Positions 48,247 to 60,423 of a stretch of 64,000 nucleotides of DNA are shown in pieces; position 1 is the stretch's first letter, and the number at the start of each line of letters is the position of its first letter. Source of the DNA: Candidatus Latescibacterota bacterium (GTDB taxonomy: Bacteria > Krumholzibacteriota > Krumholzibacteriia > LZORAL124-64-63); assembly GCA_030658975.1 (NCBI GenBank), contig JAUSBL010000122.1, positions 1 through 64,000 of the forward strand, in the 5' to 3' direction. Under the pieces are notes generated by a model. The model searched no databases and was not told where the DNA came from. It saw nothing but the letters and a program-made list of their open reading frames with translations. Position numbers and translations under genes: made by a program.

Positions 48247-50166
48247 ATGTACCGGACGGCCCGCCGGCTGACGGCGCTCGTCGCGTTCGCGCTCGCCCTG
48301 ATCGCCCTCGCCGTGCCTGCGACGGCCTACGAGCCCGACCCCGCGACTCCGCGCAGCGAGATCCCCCAGCAGTACCAGTGGCGATACGACCACGTCTTCC
48401 CGTCGGTCGAAGCCTGGGAGCAGGAGCTGGCGGCCGTCGAGGCGCTGGTGCCGACGCTCGGCGAGTTCGAGGGGCACCTCGGCGAGTCCGCCGACAGCCT
48501 CTACGGCGCCCTGAAGCAGACCGAGGACCTGGTGCAGCGGCTCTACAAGCTGTACGCCTACACCCAGCTGCGGCTGGACCCCGAGCTGTCCAACGCCGGG
48601 AACCAGCAGATGCAGGGCAAGATCGGTTTCCTGTTCCAGGAGTTCGGCAGCGTCGTCTCCTACATGGAGCCCGAGATTCTCGAGATGGACCAGTCGGTCA
48701 TCAACGGCTACATCGCCGCGAAACCCGAGCTGAAGATCTACCAGTACTACTTCGACAACATGTACCGCATGAAGCAGTACTCCCTGAGCAAGGCCGAGGA
48801 GCGCGTCCTGTCCATGGCGGGCCAGGTCCGCGGCGCTTCGGCCGAGGTGAGCGAGAAGCTGCGCGACATCGATTTGAAGTTCCCGCCGGTCGTCCGCGAG
48901 GACGGCTCGATGGAGCCGCTGACGCTCGCCGGCTGGGGCCGGGCCCGCTCGAGCGCGTCCTACAACGTGCGCCGCCAGGCCACCGACGCCTTCTTCACGA
49001 CCTTCCGCCAGTACGAGAACACGCTGGCGGCGACCCTCGACGGCGTCGTGAAGTCGCACCTGCTGACCAAGGAACTGCGCGGCTACGACAGCTGCCTCGA
49101 GGCGGCGCTCAAGGGCGACAACATCAGCACCGCCACCTACCGGATGCTGATCGACACGATCAACGCCAACCTCGCGCGCACCATGCACCGCTACGTGGAA
49201 CTGCGCCGCAAGGTCATGGGCATCGAGGGGCCGCTGACCTTCCCGAACCTCTACAACCCCATGCTCGAGGACGTCGAGGTCGCCTACACCTACGAGCAGG
49301 GACGCGACCTGATCCTCAAGGGCCTCGCCCCCATGGGCAAGGAGTACGTCGGCCTGCTGGCCCAGGGCACCGACCCCGCCAACGGCTGGATCGACGTCTT
49401 CCCGAACCAGGCCAAGCGCACCGGCGCCTACAGCACCGGCATCGTCGCCCGCGACATCCACCCCTTCGTGCTGCACAACTTCGACAACTCGCTCGACGCG
49501 GTGTTCACCACGGCCCACGAGTACGGCCACGCGCTGCACTCCTACTACTCCAGCAAGTACCAGCCGCCCGTGTACTCCGATTACACGACCTTCCTGGCCG
49601 AGGTCGCCTCGACCTGCAACGAGGAAGTGCTGCTGAGCTACATGCTGAAGCAGGAGAAGGACCCCGAGCGCATCCTGATGCTGCTGAACGAGCGCCTCGA
49701 GAAGATCCGCCTGACCGTCTTCCGCCAGACCCTCTTCGCCGAGTTCGAGCTGCGCTACCACGAGTACGCCGAGGGCGACGAGACGCTGACCGCCGACTAC
49801 CTCAACGGCCTCTACAAGGAGCTGATCCAGAAGTACTACGGCCCCAACTACCAGATGGGTCCCGACGACGAGGTGGAGTGGGCCTTCATCCCCCACTTCA
49901 ACTACAACTTCTACGTCTTCTCCTACGCGACCGGCCTGACCAGCGGCATCTCCCTGGCCCAGCAGATCATGGCCAAGGGCGAGCCCGCCGCCACGCGCTA
50001 CATCAACGGCATGCTCAAGGGCGGCTCCAGCGCCCCGCCGCTGACGCTGCTGAAGAACGCGGGCGTGGACCTCGAGACACCGGCGCCGATCCTGACGATG
50101 CTCGACCTCTTCGAGAAGACCATCGCCGACTTCGACGCCCTCTGGACGAAGACCTACGCGCAGTAG
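48247..50166 (+). CDS. pepF: Exported oligoendopeptidase F (M3B family)
   Basis: 639 residues from ATG 48247 with CAGGAGG upstream. The zinc site is HEYGH at residues 424-428 with the third ligand Glu452 in FLAEVAST. The region PSVEAWEQELAAVEALVPTL and the late FVFSYATGLTSG-like segment (FYVFSYATGLTSGISLAQQI) match PepF. The first 28 residues are a clear signal sequence (LTALVAFALALIALAVPATAYE), unlike the usual cytoplasmic PepF, so it should act in the periplasm or outside. It follows a lipoprotein gene by 71 bases and ends in a strong hairpin. Confidence 0.92.
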   Translation: MYRTARRLTALVAFALALIALAVPATAYEPDPATPRSEIPQQYQWRYDHVFPSVEAWEQELAAVEALVPTLGEFEGHLGESADSLYGALKQTEDLVQRLYKLYAYTQLRLDPELSNAGNQQMQGKIGFLFQEFGSVVSYMEPEILEMDQSVINGYIAAKPELKIYQYYFDNMYRMKQYSLSKAEERVLSMAGQVRGASAEVSEKLRDIDLKFPPVVREDGSMEPLTLAGWGRARSSASYNVRRQATDAFFTTFRQYENTLAATLDGVVKSHLLTKELRGYDSCLEAALKGDNISTATYRMLIDTINANLARTMHRYVELRRKVMGIEGPLTFPNLYNPMLEDVEVAYTYEQGRDLILKGLAPMGKEYVGLLAQGTDPANGWIDVFPNQAKRTGAYSTGIVARDIHPFVLHNFDNSLDAVFTTAHEYGHALHSYYSSKYQPPVYSDYTTFLAEVASTCNEEVLLSYMLKQEKDPERILMLLNERLEKIRLTVFRQTLFAEFELRYHEYAEGDETLTADYLNGLYKELIQKYYGPNYQMGPDDEVEWAFIPHFNYNFYVFSYATGLTSGISLAQQIMAKGEPAATRYINGMLKGGSSAPPLTLLKNAGVDLETPAPILTMLDLFEKTIADFDALWTKTYAQ

Positions 50167-50193
50167 GCCGCCGTCACCTTCGACGCAAGCAGC

Positions 50194-50220
50194 AAGGGCC
50201 CCGCCGGCGGCGGGGCCCTT
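50194..50220. terminator. Terminator hairpin between pepF and tRNA-Lys
   Basis: The stem AAGGGCCCCGCC with GGCGGGGCCCTT around GGC, 28 bases after the pepF stop. It is symmetrical, so it may also end transcripts from the minus-strand tRNA-Lys. Confidence 0.7.
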
Positions 50221-50245
50221 GTCGTTGCGGCGCTGGTGCGCGGGA

Positions 50246-50321
50246 TGGTAGGCCGCCCTGGACTCGAACCAGGTACCACCTGATTAAAAGTCAGGTGCTC
50301 TGCCAGATGAGCTAGCGGCCC
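50246..50321 (-). tRNA. tRNA-Lys (TTT)
   Basis: 76 bases with encoded CCA. The acceptor GGGCCGC pairs with GCGGCCT, with a G-U closing pair. The anticodon arm CCTGA-CTTTTAA-TCAGG gives TTT. Confidence 0.95.
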
Positions 50322-50362
50322 GTCGGGAAGCGGGCGGGCGGCGCGCAGGCCGCCCCGCCCGG

Positions 50363-50391
50363 AAGATAGCGGAACCCCGCAGGGGTGTCAA
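50363..50391 (-). promoter_or_regulatory. Promoter for tRNA-Lys
   Basis: Minus-strand TTGACA (50386-50391) and TATCTT (50363-50368) are exactly 17 bases apart, in the gap after the purA stop. Confidence 0.75.
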
Positions 50392-50404
50392 AGCAGGGCC
50401 GCGG

Positions 50405-51715
<1,311 letters not shown>

Positions 51716-51758
51716 GTCACCCGTCCTCGCCCGGGCCGGCGGCACGCGCCGGACCCGC

Positions 51759-51783
51759 AAAAAAAAACGAGCCTCGAGGTTCG
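51759..51783 (-). terminator. Terminator of the second haem-type tail-protein gene
   Basis: On the minus strand CGAACCTCGAGGCTCG, imperfectly self-complementary, is followed by nine T residues (complement of the A-run 51759-51767). It is 31 bases after the stop at 51815. Confidence 0.6.
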
Positions 51784-51814
51784 AGACCGTCGTCATGGCA
51801 CATCGAGCCCCGGC

Positions 51815-52225
51815 CTAGCGGCCGGTGAACATGGCCTTCAGTTCGCCCCAGGTGGACGCATCGATGGTGCTCGCCGAGCAGTCGCCGGCAGCGCCGGGAT
51901 TGCTGGACTCCTGCGTCACGCTGCCGTCCGGCTGGCCGTTGCCGTCGACATCGCCGAGCTCGGCGCCGTTGGTGCACCCGTCCCCGTCGGAATCAAGACT
52001 CGCAAGATATCTGTTCCACACCGAACCATTGTCGAGAAAAGCCCTACCGAAGTCGTTCAGGGAGGCGTTGGCGGCGGTGGGCGTGCCCGTGAGGTGGCAG
52101 TTCAGGCACGCGAACGGCACGCTCAGGGGCAGGACAGCCTGGAGCGCTTCGGTCGCCGAGGCGGCCGAGACGCACAGGATCACCAAAACGGCAGCGATGG
52201 AGCCGATCGTCAGCCTTCGGTCCAT
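51815..52225 (-). CDS. Small exported CxxCH (monohaem type) protein with WGxLKxMF tail
   Basis: 136 residues from ATG 52225 with AGGGGAGG upstream. A signal peptide (IGSIAAVLVILCVSAASA) is followed by CLNCH, SLNDFGRAF, then a calcium-binding-like DSDGDGCTNGAELGDVDGNG loop. It ends ASTWGELKAMFTGR: the shared tail in a variant form with a TGR extension. The architecture matches the gene at 42968-43333, so the two are probable paralogues. Whether haem is attached depends on a maturation system not in this window. Confidence 0.8.
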   Translation of the reverse strand: MDRRLTIGSIAAVLVILCVSAASATEALQAVLPLSVPFACLNCHLTGTPTAANASLNDFGRAFLDNGSVWNRYLASLDSDGDGCTNGAELGDVDGNGQPDGSVTQESSNPGAAGDCSASTIDASTWGELKAMFTGR

Positions 52226-52310
52226 GAGCCTCCCCTCTGATACCATGATAACACCCTGCCGTAACTCCTGTCAACGCTTTGCCCGGCGTACGGTTCCCGC
52301 CCGTCCCGGT

Positions 52311-52895
52311 TCACTCCCGGGCGGCCAGCACCGCCCCGAACCAGGCCAGGATCTCGTCGCGCCCCAGGGCCCCGGCCGCCGAAGTCGGGATGAACGGGGT
52401 GGCGGGGTCGAGTTCCAGGGTCGTCGCGATGTCCTGATACCTCTCTGGCAGCTTGGTTTTGCCCAGCTTGTCGATCTTGGTGACGGCGATCGCGAACGGC
52501 ACGGCCGCCTCGCGCAGCCAGGCCGTCATGCGGCGGTCCTCCTCGGTGGGACGGTGCCGGACGTCCAGCAGCAGCAGGACGGCCAGCGGCCGGTCCCCGG
52601 CGAACAGGTAGGCCCGCATCAGGCGCAGCCACTCGTCCCGGAGGTCCTTGCCGACCCGGGCGAAGCCGTAGCCGGGCAGGTCCACCAGGTAGTAGGTGTC
52701 TTCGACCAGGAAGTAGTTCAGTAAACGGGTTTTTCCGGGTTTGCCGCTGATCTTGGCCATGGCCTTGCGGGCCAGGACGTGGTTGATCAGGGACGATTTC
52801 CCGCAGTTGCTCCGCCCGACGAAGGCGAATTCCGGCAGGACCCGCTCGGGACGCAGGGCCAGGTTGGGGGCGCTGGTGATGAATTCCACGCGCAC
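52311..52895 (-). CDS. engB: Ribosome biogenesis GTPase YsxC/EngB
   Basis: 194 residues from a GTG at 52895. P-loop FVGRSNCGKSSLINHVL, then GKPGKTRLLNYFLV, DLPGYGFARVGKDLRDEWL, and TKIDKLGKTKLPERYQDIAT, the G4 motif. The C-terminus FIPTSAAGALGRDEILAW is the G5 region. It is essential for 50S assembly in most bacteria. It follows lon by 18 bases on the same strand, a common neighbourhood. Confidence 0.95.
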   Translation of the reverse strand: MRVEFITSAPNLALRPERVLPEFAFVGRSNCGKSSLINHVLARKAMAKISGKPGKTRLLNYFLVEDTYYLVDLPGYGFARVGKDLRDEWLRLMRAYLFAGDRPLAVLLLLDVRHRPTEEDRRMTAWLREAAVPFAIAVTKIDKLGKTKLPERYQDIATTLELDPATPFIPTSAAGALGRDEILAWFGAVLAARE

Positions 52896-52913
52896 GACGC
52901 ACCCCCCGCGGTT

Positions 52914-55325
<2,412 letters not shown>

Positions 55326-55417
55326 GTCTCTCCTGGTCGCTGGTGCGGGACGCGGCGGCGGCGGGCGGAGCGGCGCGCGGCAGCCTGCGCCGCCCCCCGG
55401 GTCGGGACTCCGGGCGG

Positions 55418-56686
55418 TCAGGCGCCCTTGGCGTCGGCGTCGGCGTCCGTTTCGTGGCCGAGGATCTCCGCGTCGGCCGAACCGTCGACCACCTCGCGCG
55501 AGATCACCACCTGGCGGACGTTGTCCATGTTCGGGACGTTGTACATGACGTCGCGCATGACCGCCTCCATGATGGAGCGCAGGCCGCGGGCGCCGGTCTT
55601 GCGGGTGATGGCGCGGTCGGCGATGGCCTCGATGGCGTCGTCGGTGACCACCAGCTCCACGTCCTCCATGGACATCAGCTTCTGGTACTGCTTGACCAGG
55701 GCGTTGCGCGGCTCGCGCAGGATGCGGATCATCGCCTCGCGATCGAGGTCCTGCAGGGAGGTCACCACCGGCAGGCGGCCGACCAGCTCGGGGATGAGGC
55801 CGTACTTGACGAGGTCCTCCGGCTCGACCCGGGCCAGGATCTCGTCGCCGGTGGCCTTGAGGTCGCGGTTCTCGGCGCGCTCGAAGCCGAGCACGTTCTG
55901 CCCGATGCGGCGCTTGACGATGTCGGAGAGGCCCTGGAAGGCGCCGCCGCAGACGAACAGGATGTTGCGCGTGTTGATCTCGATGTACTTCTGCTGCGGG
56001 TGCTTCCGCCCGCCCTGCGGCGGCACGTTGGCCACCGTGCCCTCGAGGATCTTCAGCAGCGCCTGCTGGACGCCCTCGCCGGAGACGTCGCGGGTGATCG
56101 ACGGGTTGCTGCTCTTGCGCGTGATCTTGTCGATCTCGTCGATGTAGATGATGCCCTGCTCGGCGGCCTGGGCGTTGTAGTCCGCCGCCTGCAGCAGCCG
56201 CACCAGGATGTTCTCCACGTCCTCGCCCACGTAGCCGGCCTCGGTCAGCGTGGTGGCGTCGGCGATGGCGAAGGGCACGTTGAGGAAGCGGGCCAGCGTC
56301 TGGGCCAGCAGGGTCTTGCCGGTGCCCGTGTTGCCGATCAGCAGGATGTTGCTCTTGTCGACCTCGACGTCGTCGCCGATGCGCCGCTGGTTGATGCGCT
56401 TGTAGTGGTTGTAGACCGCCACGGCGAGGCTGATCTTGGCGTCGTCCTGGCGGATGACGTACTCGTCGAGGTGCGCCTTGATGTCGTGGGGCTTGGCGTG
56501 GGTCTGCGCGGCTTCCGGGGCGTCGTCGAGCAGCTCTCCCTCGAGGATGTCGTTGCACAGCTTGATGCACTCGCTGCAGATGTAGACGTTGGCCGGGCCG
56601 GCGACGAGCTTCGCCACTTCGTCCTGGCCGCGGGCGCAGAACGAGCACTTGATCATCTGTGGCGAACCGGTCTGGCGACGCTTCAT
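55418..56686 (-). CDS. clpX: ClpX ATPase subunit
   Basis: 422 residues from ATG 56686. The zinc-binding domain has CSFC (Cys14, Cys17) and CSEC (Cys37, Cys40). Walker A GNTGTGKT is at 118-125, pore loop GYVG at 151-154, Walker B IIYIDEID at 179-186. The N-terminus [11 protein letters not shown] is a short extension. It unfolds substrates for ClpP. The clpP-clpX-lon order is conserved across bacteria. Confidence 0.97.
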   Translation of the reverse strand: MKRRQTGSPQMIKCSFCARGQDEVAKLVAGPANVYICSECIKLCNDILEGELLDDAPEAAQTHAKPHDIKAHLDEYVIRQDDAKISLAVAVYNHYKRINQRRIGDDVEVDKSNILLIGNTGTGKTLLAQTLARFLNVPFAIADATTLTEAGYVGEDVENILVRLLQAADYNAQAAEQGIIYIDEIDKITRKSSNPSITRDVSGEGVQQALLKILEGTVANVPPQGGRKHPQQKYIEINTRNILFVCGGAFQGLSDIVKRRIGQNVLGFERAENRDLKATGDEILARVEPEDLVKYGLIPELVGRLPVVTSLQDLDREAMIRILREPRNALVKQYQKLMSMEDVELVVTDDAIEAIADRAITRKTGARGLRSIMEAVMRDVMYNVPNMDNVRQVVISREVVDGSADAEILGHETDADADAKGA

Positions 56687-56724
56687 GGTGCCTCCTGCGC
56701 GCGTGTCCCGCGGGCCGTCGGTCC

Positions 56725-57321
56725 TCAGTCCTTGACGATCTCGGCGCGCTTCTCGATCACCTTGTCGACCAGGCCGTAGGCGCGGGCCTCGCCGGCGGAC
56801 ATGAAGAAGTCGCGGTCGCTGTCGCGGGTGATCCGCTCGACGGTCTGCCCGGTGTGCTTGGACATCAGGCCGTACAGGAGCTCCTTCATGTAGAGGATCT
56901 CCTTCGCGTAGATCTCGATCATGCTGGCCTGGCCCTGGCTGCCGCCCAGGGGCTGGTGGATCATCATGCGCGAGTTGACCAGCGCGGAGCGCTTGCCCGC
57001 CGCGCCGGCGGCCAGCAGCACGGCGCCCATGCTGGCGGCCTGGCCCATGCAGATGGTGGCCACGTCATTGGAAATGTACTGCATCGTGTCGTAGATCGCC
57101 AAACCGGCGGAGATGCTGCCGCCGGGGCTGTTGATGTACAGGAAGATGTCGCGGTCGGGATCCTCCGCCTGCAGGAACAGCAGCTGGGCGATGATCACGT
57201 TGGCGACGTTGTCGTCGATCGCCGTGCCCAGGAAGATGATCCGGTCCTTGAGCAGCCGCGAGTAGATGTCGTAGGAGCGCTCGCCCTGGCTGGTCTGTTC
57301 CACGACGTAGGGGATCAGCAT
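56725..57321 (-). CDS. clpP: ATP-dependent Clp protease proteolytic subunit
   Basis: 198 residues. The catalytic triad is Ser97 (GQAASMGA), His122 ([10 protein letters not shown]) and Asp171 (DSDRDFFMS). It forms the double heptamer that degrades ClpX-delivered proteins. It starts 48 bases after the trigger factor stop and is followed by clpX 38 bases later. Confidence 0.97.
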   Translation of the reverse strand: MLIPYVVEQTSQGERSYDIYSRLLKDRIIFLGTAIDDNVANVIIAQLLFLQAEDPDRDIFLYINSPGGSISAGLAIYDTMQYISNDVATICMGQAASMGAVLLAAGAAGKRSALVNSRMMIHQPLGGSQGQASMIEIYAKEILYMKELLYGLMSKHTGQTVERITRDSDRDFFMSAGEARAYGLVDKVIEKRAEIVKD

Positions 57322-57369
57322 CTCGGTTCCTCCGTAAGGGTTCCGTCCACCCCGGCCGCGGCGGCCGGC

Positions 57370-58671
57370 TCAGTCCTGGCTGTACTCGGCCCGCGAGCGC
57401 AGGAAGTCGAACGCCTTCTGCTCCGCGAGGTCCTGCCCGATCCGCTCGTCCTCGTGGTGCTGCCTGACGTAGGCCAGGTAGTCGTCGGCCGGGAAGCCGT
57501 TCTCGGCGGCGATGGCGGCGATCCGCGCCTCGACCTCCTGCGGCGTCACCTTGATTTCCTCCTGGCGGCGGATCGCCTCGAGGATCAGCATCGCCTTGAG
57601 CGAGCGCTCGGCCCAGACGCGGCCGGACTCGCGGTAGCGCTGTTCGTCCTGCTCGTCGACCGGGCGCCCGAGGTACGCGCTGCGCTGCTTCATCTCGTTG
57701 ACGCCGGCGGTGAGGTACTCCTCGACCAGGCTCGGCGGCGGCTCGACGGGGTTGCGCTCGATCAGCAGATCGACGATGCGCTCGCGTTCGAGCTGCTCCG
57801 CGCGCCGGGTCTCCCCCGCCAGCAGTTCGTCGCGCAGGGCCAGCCGCAGTTCGAGCAGGGTCTGCCCCTCCTTCACCGCGGCGGCGAAGGCGTCGTCGAG
57901 GTCGGGCAGGCGGCGGGCCTGGACGTCCTTGACCGTCACCAGGTAGGAGACCGTCCGGCCGCGCACGCGCTCGTTGCCGTAGTCCCCGGGGTAGGTGACC
58001 GTCACGCGGCGCTCGTCCCCGGCCGCGGCGCCGGTGAGTTCGGCGTCGAACTCCGCGAAGTTGCCCTCGGCGCCGAGCTCGAACACGTAGTCCCGGACCG
58101 GACCGGCGGGCTCGGGCTCCCCATCCGTGGTTTCCGGGACGATGTCGGTCTTCAGGCGATCGCCGGGCGCGGCGGTGCGGTCGACGTGCTCCCAGAGGGC
58201 GCGGCCCTCGCGCAGCCCCTCGAGGGCCTCGTCGACGGCGCCGTCGGCCAGCTTGACTTCGCTGCGGACCAGCGGCAGCTCGAGGTAGTCGCGGGCGACG
58301 ACGTCGGGCCGCACCTCGACGCTCAGCTCCATCAGGACGGGGCCCTGCTCCTCGAGCTTGAGGTCGGTGAGTTCGGGGTCGGCGACCGGCACCAGCTTGT
58401 GCTCCAGCACGGCGGCCCGGTAGGCCCGCGGCAGCACCTGCTCGACGGTCTCCATGCGGACCTCGCCGCCGAGGTCCTTCTCGACCATGGCCAGCGGCAC
58501 CTTGCCCTTGCGGAAGCCCGGGCGGGCGTGGCCGCGGCGGGCGGCGCCCAGGTTGCGGGCGTACTCGCCGTCGAACCAGGCGCGGTCGATCGACACGCCG
58601 ATGACGCGCTTCCAGGTCTCGGGAGCCTGCACCGAAAGGGTGAACGGGCTCTGGGCGGTGTCGGTGGTCAT
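57370..58671 (-). CDS. tig: Trigger factor
   Basis: 433 residues. The ribosome-binding domain contains ARPGFRKGKVPLAMVEKDLG, the family signature. A PPIase-like middle (TVTYPGDYGNERVRGRTVSY) and a long C-terminal chaperone region (LRDELLAGETRRAEQLERER, PPSLVEEYLTAGVNEMKQ) follow. It binds nascent chains at the exit tunnel. First of the tig-clpP-clpX-lon-engB run. Confidence 0.95.
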   Translation of the reverse strand: MTTDTAQSPFTLSVQAPETWKRVIGVSIDRAWFDGEYARNLGAARRGHARPGFRKGKVPLAMVEKDLGGEVRMETVEQVLPRAYRAAVLEHKLVPVADPELTDLKLEEQGPVLMELSVEVRPDVVARDYLELPLVRSEVKLADGAVDEALEGLREGRALWEHVDRTAAPGDRLKTDIVPETTDGEPEPAGPVRDYVFELGAEGNFAEFDAELTGAAAGDERRVTVTYPGDYGNERVRGRTVSYLVTVKDVQARRLPDLDDAFAAAVKEGQTLLELRLALRDELLAGETRRAEQLERERIVDLLIERNPVEPPPSLVEEYLTAGVNEMKQRSAYLGRPVDEQDEQRYRESGRVWAERSLKAMLILEAIRRQEEIKVTPQEVEARIAAIAAENGFPADDYLAYVRQHHEDERIGQDLAEQKAFDFLRSRAEYSQD

Positions 58672-58726
58672 GTCGGTCGTCCTTCGGTCGGGGCGCGGGG
58701 CCTGCGCGGCCGCACACGCGCGTCAC

Positions 58727-58809
58727 TGGTGCGAGAGGGGGGACTCGAACCCCCACGGTTTCCCACAGGAACCTAAATCCTGCGCGTCTGCCAGTTCCGC
58801 CACTCTCGC
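58727..58809 (-). tRNA. tRNA-Leu (TAG)
   Basis: 83 bases with encoded CCA and a class II variable arm (TGTGGGAAACCG). The acceptor GCGAGAG pairs with CTCTCGC. The anticodon arm CAGGA-TTTAGGT-TCCTG gives TAG, reading CUA. It lies upstream of trigger factor on the same strand with its own promoter. Confidence 0.95.
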
Positions 58810-58894
58810 CAGAACCAGGTACGACAAGCCCCGGCCGGGTCGCCGCCTGCAGGCCGTCGAGCCAGGGTTTGGAAGCTATTGCAGGATCGGGGCC

Positions 58895-58923
58895 AATATA
58901 GCCCGGCCCCGGAAGGGGGTCAA
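58895..58923 (-). promoter_or_regulatory. Promoter for tRNA-Leu
   Basis: Minus-strand TTGACC (58918-58923) and TATATT (58895-58900) are 17 bases apart, about 90 bases upstream of the tRNA. Confidence 0.65.
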
Positions 58924-58950
58924 GGCGTCCGGCGCGCCGGCGACCGGCTG

Positions 58951-60321
58951 CTACTTGATCTTTCGATAGATCGTGCGCGAGGCGATGCCCAGGATCCTGG
59001 CGGCCGTTTCCTTGTCGCCGCCCGTGGTCTCCAGGGTCGCCCGGATCAGCTCGATCTCGGCGTCGTGCAGCGTGGTGCCGACGGGGAAGGTGACCGTCTC
59101 GGTGACCCGCTTGCCGGCGCGGACGGCCTGGGGCAGCACGTCGACGTCGATGAGGCCGCCCTTGGACAGGACCACCGCCCGCTCGACGCAGTTCTCCAGC
59201 TCGCGCACGTTGCCGGGCCAGGAGTAGCGCTGCAGGGCGTCCAGGGCCGCGCGCGTGAAGCCGTCGATCTTCTTGCCGTTCTTCTCGCCGGCGATCTTCA
59301 GGAAGAAGCCGGCCAGCAGCACGACGTCCCCGGTGCGGGCGCGCAGCGGCGGCAGGTCGATGTTGATGACGTTCAGCCGGTAGTAGAGGTCCTCGCGGAA
59401 CAGGCCGCGCGCGACGAGACCCTCGAGGTCGGCGTTGGTCGCAGCGACCAGGCGCACGTCCACCACGATGGGATCGTTGCTGCCGAGCCGCTCGAACGTC
59501 GCGTCCTGCAGCACGCGCAGCAGCTTGATCTGGACGGACATGGGCAGCTCGCCGACCTCGTCCAGGAACAGGGTGCCGCCGTGCGCCGCCTCGAAGCGGC
59601 CCCGGCGGCGGCCCGTGGCCCCGGTGAAGGCGCCCTTCTCGTAGCCGAAGAGCTCCGACTCGAGCAGGGTCTCGGGGATGGCGGCGCAGCTGACCTTGAT
59701 CAGCGGGCGTCCCGCGCGGTCGCCCCAGCGGTGCAGGGCGGCGGCGACGACTTCCTTGCCCGTGCCGCTCTCGCCGGTCAGCAGGACCGTGGCCTTGCTC
59801 GGGGCCACCTGGCGCACGGTGTCCAGGACCCTCCGCATGACCTCGCTCATCCCCACGATGTCGCCGCGGCCGGTGTCCTCGGAGAGCATGCGCCGCAGCT
59901 CGCGGTTCTCGGCGATGAGCTGCTGCTTCTCGAGCGCCTTGCGCACGACGTTCAGGGTGAGCGAGGCCGTGAAGGGCTTCTCGATGAAATCGTAGGCGCC
60001 CATCCGCATGGCCTCGACCGCGGTCTCGATGGTGCCGTGCCCGGTGACGATGACGACCTCGGTGGCCGGCGCGATGATCTTGACCGCCTTGAGCAGGTCC
60101 ACGCCGTTCAGGCGCGGCATCATCAGGTCGGTCAGGATCAGCGGCACCGGTTCCTGGCGCAGGATCTCGAGCGCCTCCTCGCCATTGCCGGCGGTCAGCG
60201 TGCGGTACCCGTTGCGCCCGAGCAGGCGGCCGAGCGCCTGGCAGAGCTCGGGCTCGTCATCCACGACCAGAATGGTAGCCGTTTCCGGGGCGGCGGGTGT
60301 GAGCTGGACGCTGTCGATCAT
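58951..60321 (-). CDS. Sigma-54-dependent response regulator (NtrC family)
   Basis: 456 residues from ATG 60321. The receiver domain has Asp65 as the phosphorylation site (LILTDLMMPR) and FIEKPF. The AAA+ domain has GESGTGKE (183-190) and the sigma-54 contact loop GAFTGA (230-235). The C-terminal Fis-type HTH is GGDKETAARILGIASRTIYR. No histidine kinase gene is adjacent. An inverted repeat (60359-60388) lies upstream. Target genes are unknown. Confidence 0.93.
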   Translation of the reverse strand: MIDSVQLTPAAPETATILVVDDEPELCQALGRLLGRNGYRTLTAGNGEEALEILRQEPVPLILTDLMMPRLNGVDLLKAVKIIAPATEVVIVTGHGTIETAVEAMRMGAYDFIEKPFTASLTLNVVRKALEKQQLIAENRELRRMLSEDTGRGDIVGMSEVMRRVLDTVRQVAPSKATVLLTGESGTGKEVVAAALHRWGDRAGRPLIKVSCAAIPETLLESELFGYEKGAFTGATGRRRGRFEAAHGGTLFLDEVGELPMSVQIKLLRVLQDATFERLGSNDPIVVDVRLVAATNADLEGLVARGLFREDLYYRLNVINIDLPPLRARTGDVVLLAGFFLKIAGEKNGKKIDGFTRAALDALQRYSWPGNVRELENCVERAVVLSKGGLIDVDVLPQAVRAGKRVTETVTFPVGTTLHDAEIELIRATLETTGGDKETAARILGIASRTIYRKIK

Positions 60322-60358
60322 GATGGGTGCTCCCGGCCGGAGTGGCTGCGATGGCCAC

Positions 60359-60388
60359 GACAGTTTGTCGTCAATCGGACAAACTGTC
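60359..60388. repeat. Perfect 11-base inverted repeat upstream of the sigma-54 regulator
   Basis: Arms GACAGTTTGTC and GACAAACTGTC are separated by eight bases. On the minus strand the upstream arm directly overlaps TTGACA (60385-60390). It may be an operator or a terminator for the gene at 60424-61740, which ends 36 bases away. No T-run follows it. Confidence 0.55.
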
Positions 60389-60423
60389 AAGAGCTATGGA
60401 CGATATGTCCGCCGACGGGAGGA

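Noticed and set aside
55326-56648. A ClpX-Lon fusion suggested by the continuous open frame upstream of lon
   Set aside because: The ClpX sequence is in a different frame with its own start, stop and motifs; the lon ATG has a good ribosome-binding site.
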